Part shown: positions 63,451-64,000 of the stretch, piece after piece | How the letters are laid out: the number at the start of each line of letters is the position of its first letter | How positions within the stretch are numbered: position 1 is the stretch's first letter | From: Thiocapsa roseilacustris | GTDB taxonomy: Bacteria; Pseudomonadota; Gammaproteobacteria; Chromatiales; Chromatiaceae | Length of the DNA stretch: 64,000 bases | Direction: 5' to 3' | Assembly (NCBI RefSeq): GCF_041903755.1 | Contig: NZ_JBBWVE010000027.1 | Span: 28,573 to 92,572, forward strand | Translations under genes and position numbers: made by a program | The notes under the pieces: model-generated | Seen by the model: the letters and a program-made list of their open reading frames with translations, nothing else | Databases searched by the model: none | What the model was told of the DNA's origin: nothing

Positions 63451-63727
63451 ATGCCAGAGCACACTTGACGGCTACGCTCGGGTCGTCGACCGGTTGCTGA
63501 CAGCCATCGGCACCGAGCCGCGCCTCTACACGGCCGAGCAGTTGCGCACCTTTGTCCTCTCGCAGGCGCACGGTTGGAGCCACAGCAAGTCCGACACGCT
63601 GATTACCGCAGTGCGCATGTTCGTGCGTTTCCTCATCGCCGGCCAAGAGTGCCCCGAGCACTTGCAGTATGCGATCCCGCGGGTAGCCGGTTGGCGCCTG
63701 GCTAGGGAGTTCAATCTGACCCGATAA
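63451..63727 (+). pseudogene. Tyrosine recombinase 3' fragment after IS
   Basis: Continues the gene at 61112-61532: STLDGYARVVDRLLTAIGTE, LRTFVLSQAHGWSHSKSDTL, ITAVRMFVRFLIAGQECPEH, and AIPRVAGWRLA. It then ends in unrelated AREFNLTR and TAA 63725-63727. The catalytic domain should follow after GWRLA, so a second rearrangement has cut the gene near 63700. With the first part it encodes 230 residues of core-binding region only. Confidence 0.8.
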
Positions 63728-63884
63728 GGCACGAAATAGCTCATGCCGGTCTCGTGTCGCGGGGTGCGGGTGGTGATGCGCCGGCTGTCCTCCCGCCGGC
63801 CGCCATCGACAGCCCCGTCGCCTCCGGGCACACTTCGCGGCACCGGGATCCCACCACCAGCCGAATCCGAGCCGATACGCACCG

Positions 63885-64000
63885 ATGGACACTTTCAAAA
63901 CCCCCGTGGCCCGATTGGCCCGACTGTTCCGGGCATCGCGCGATGCGTGGCGGGCCAAAGCCCTGGACAAGCAACAGCGACTGCGCGCGGCTCGGGTCAA
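63885..64000 (+). CDS. Start of another transposase, cut by window end
   Basis: 38 codons from ATG 63885: TPVARLARLFRASRDAWRAK then ALDKQQRLRAARV. This basic, helical start is known from a family of large DDE transposases (RLARLF..SRD.W..KA....K.LRA). The rest lies outside the window. The 150 bases before it contain only short frames. Confidence 0.6.
   Translation, partial: MDTFKTPVARLARLFRASRDAWRAKALDKQQRLRAARV

Overview
The window is GC-rich, dense bacterial DNA. Its gene content (AcrB-type RND pump, HemB, AroE, GlpK, a YbiT-type ABC-F ATPase, a yhiI-rbbA-yhhJ-type exporter, KdsB) points to a Gammaproteobacterium. The composition and the mix of mobile elements would suit a purple sulfur bacterium of the Chromatiaceae. 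That last step is inference; there is no rRNA, tRNA or photosynthesis gene here to prove it.

Layout. 1-14 kb is mostly core: a long-chain acyl-CoA synthetase cut by the window edge, an RND efflux operon behind a palindromic operator-like site, thioredoxin, a Uma2 nuclease-like protein, hemB, aroE and a hydroxyacid-dehydrogenase-type oxidoreductase. 11.9-15.6 kb holds a WYL regulator divergent from a small protein and a double-AAA ATPase. 15.9-24.8 kb is an accessory island. It has an intact DUF433/DUF5615 toxin-antitoxin pair, an unrecognised PD-(D/E)XK nuclease pair, BrnT-like toxin wrecks, two broken PP2C phosphatases related by duplication, a MITE-like element touching a 5'-truncated kdsB, two interlocked toxin-antitoxin modules (one with a truncated ParE), and an exported protein whose C-terminal half resembles FtsZ.

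25-48 kb returns to housekeeping and transport: glpK, a cupin, a three-gene ABC-2 exporter, ybiT, cspA, glyoxalase, a HIT protein, a methyltransferase, a ParA-like ATPase, alkaline phosphatase, a patatin with its outer-membrane barrel split off, and a FIST sensor next to a hybrid histidine kinase. Between these genes lie at least five families of dispersed palindromes and short tandem repeats. 48.7-52.4 kb is one 1222-residue exported beta-helix/CARDB protein.

52.5-64 kb is a nest of mobile elements: an IS1595-type IS; an IS66 remnant ending at a palindrome; a truncated tyrosine recombinase; an element with a DDE transposase, an ExeA/TnsC-like ATPase and a small protein; a RIT (recombinase-in-trio) element inserted in that DDE gene with CTG on both sides; a second tyrosine-recombinase gene interrupted by a 1.9-kb IS with a 5-bp target duplication; and the start of another transposase. 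Two insertions can be reversed on paper: removing the RIT element and the 1.9-kb IS restores continuous reading frames in their targets. This gives a clear order of events.
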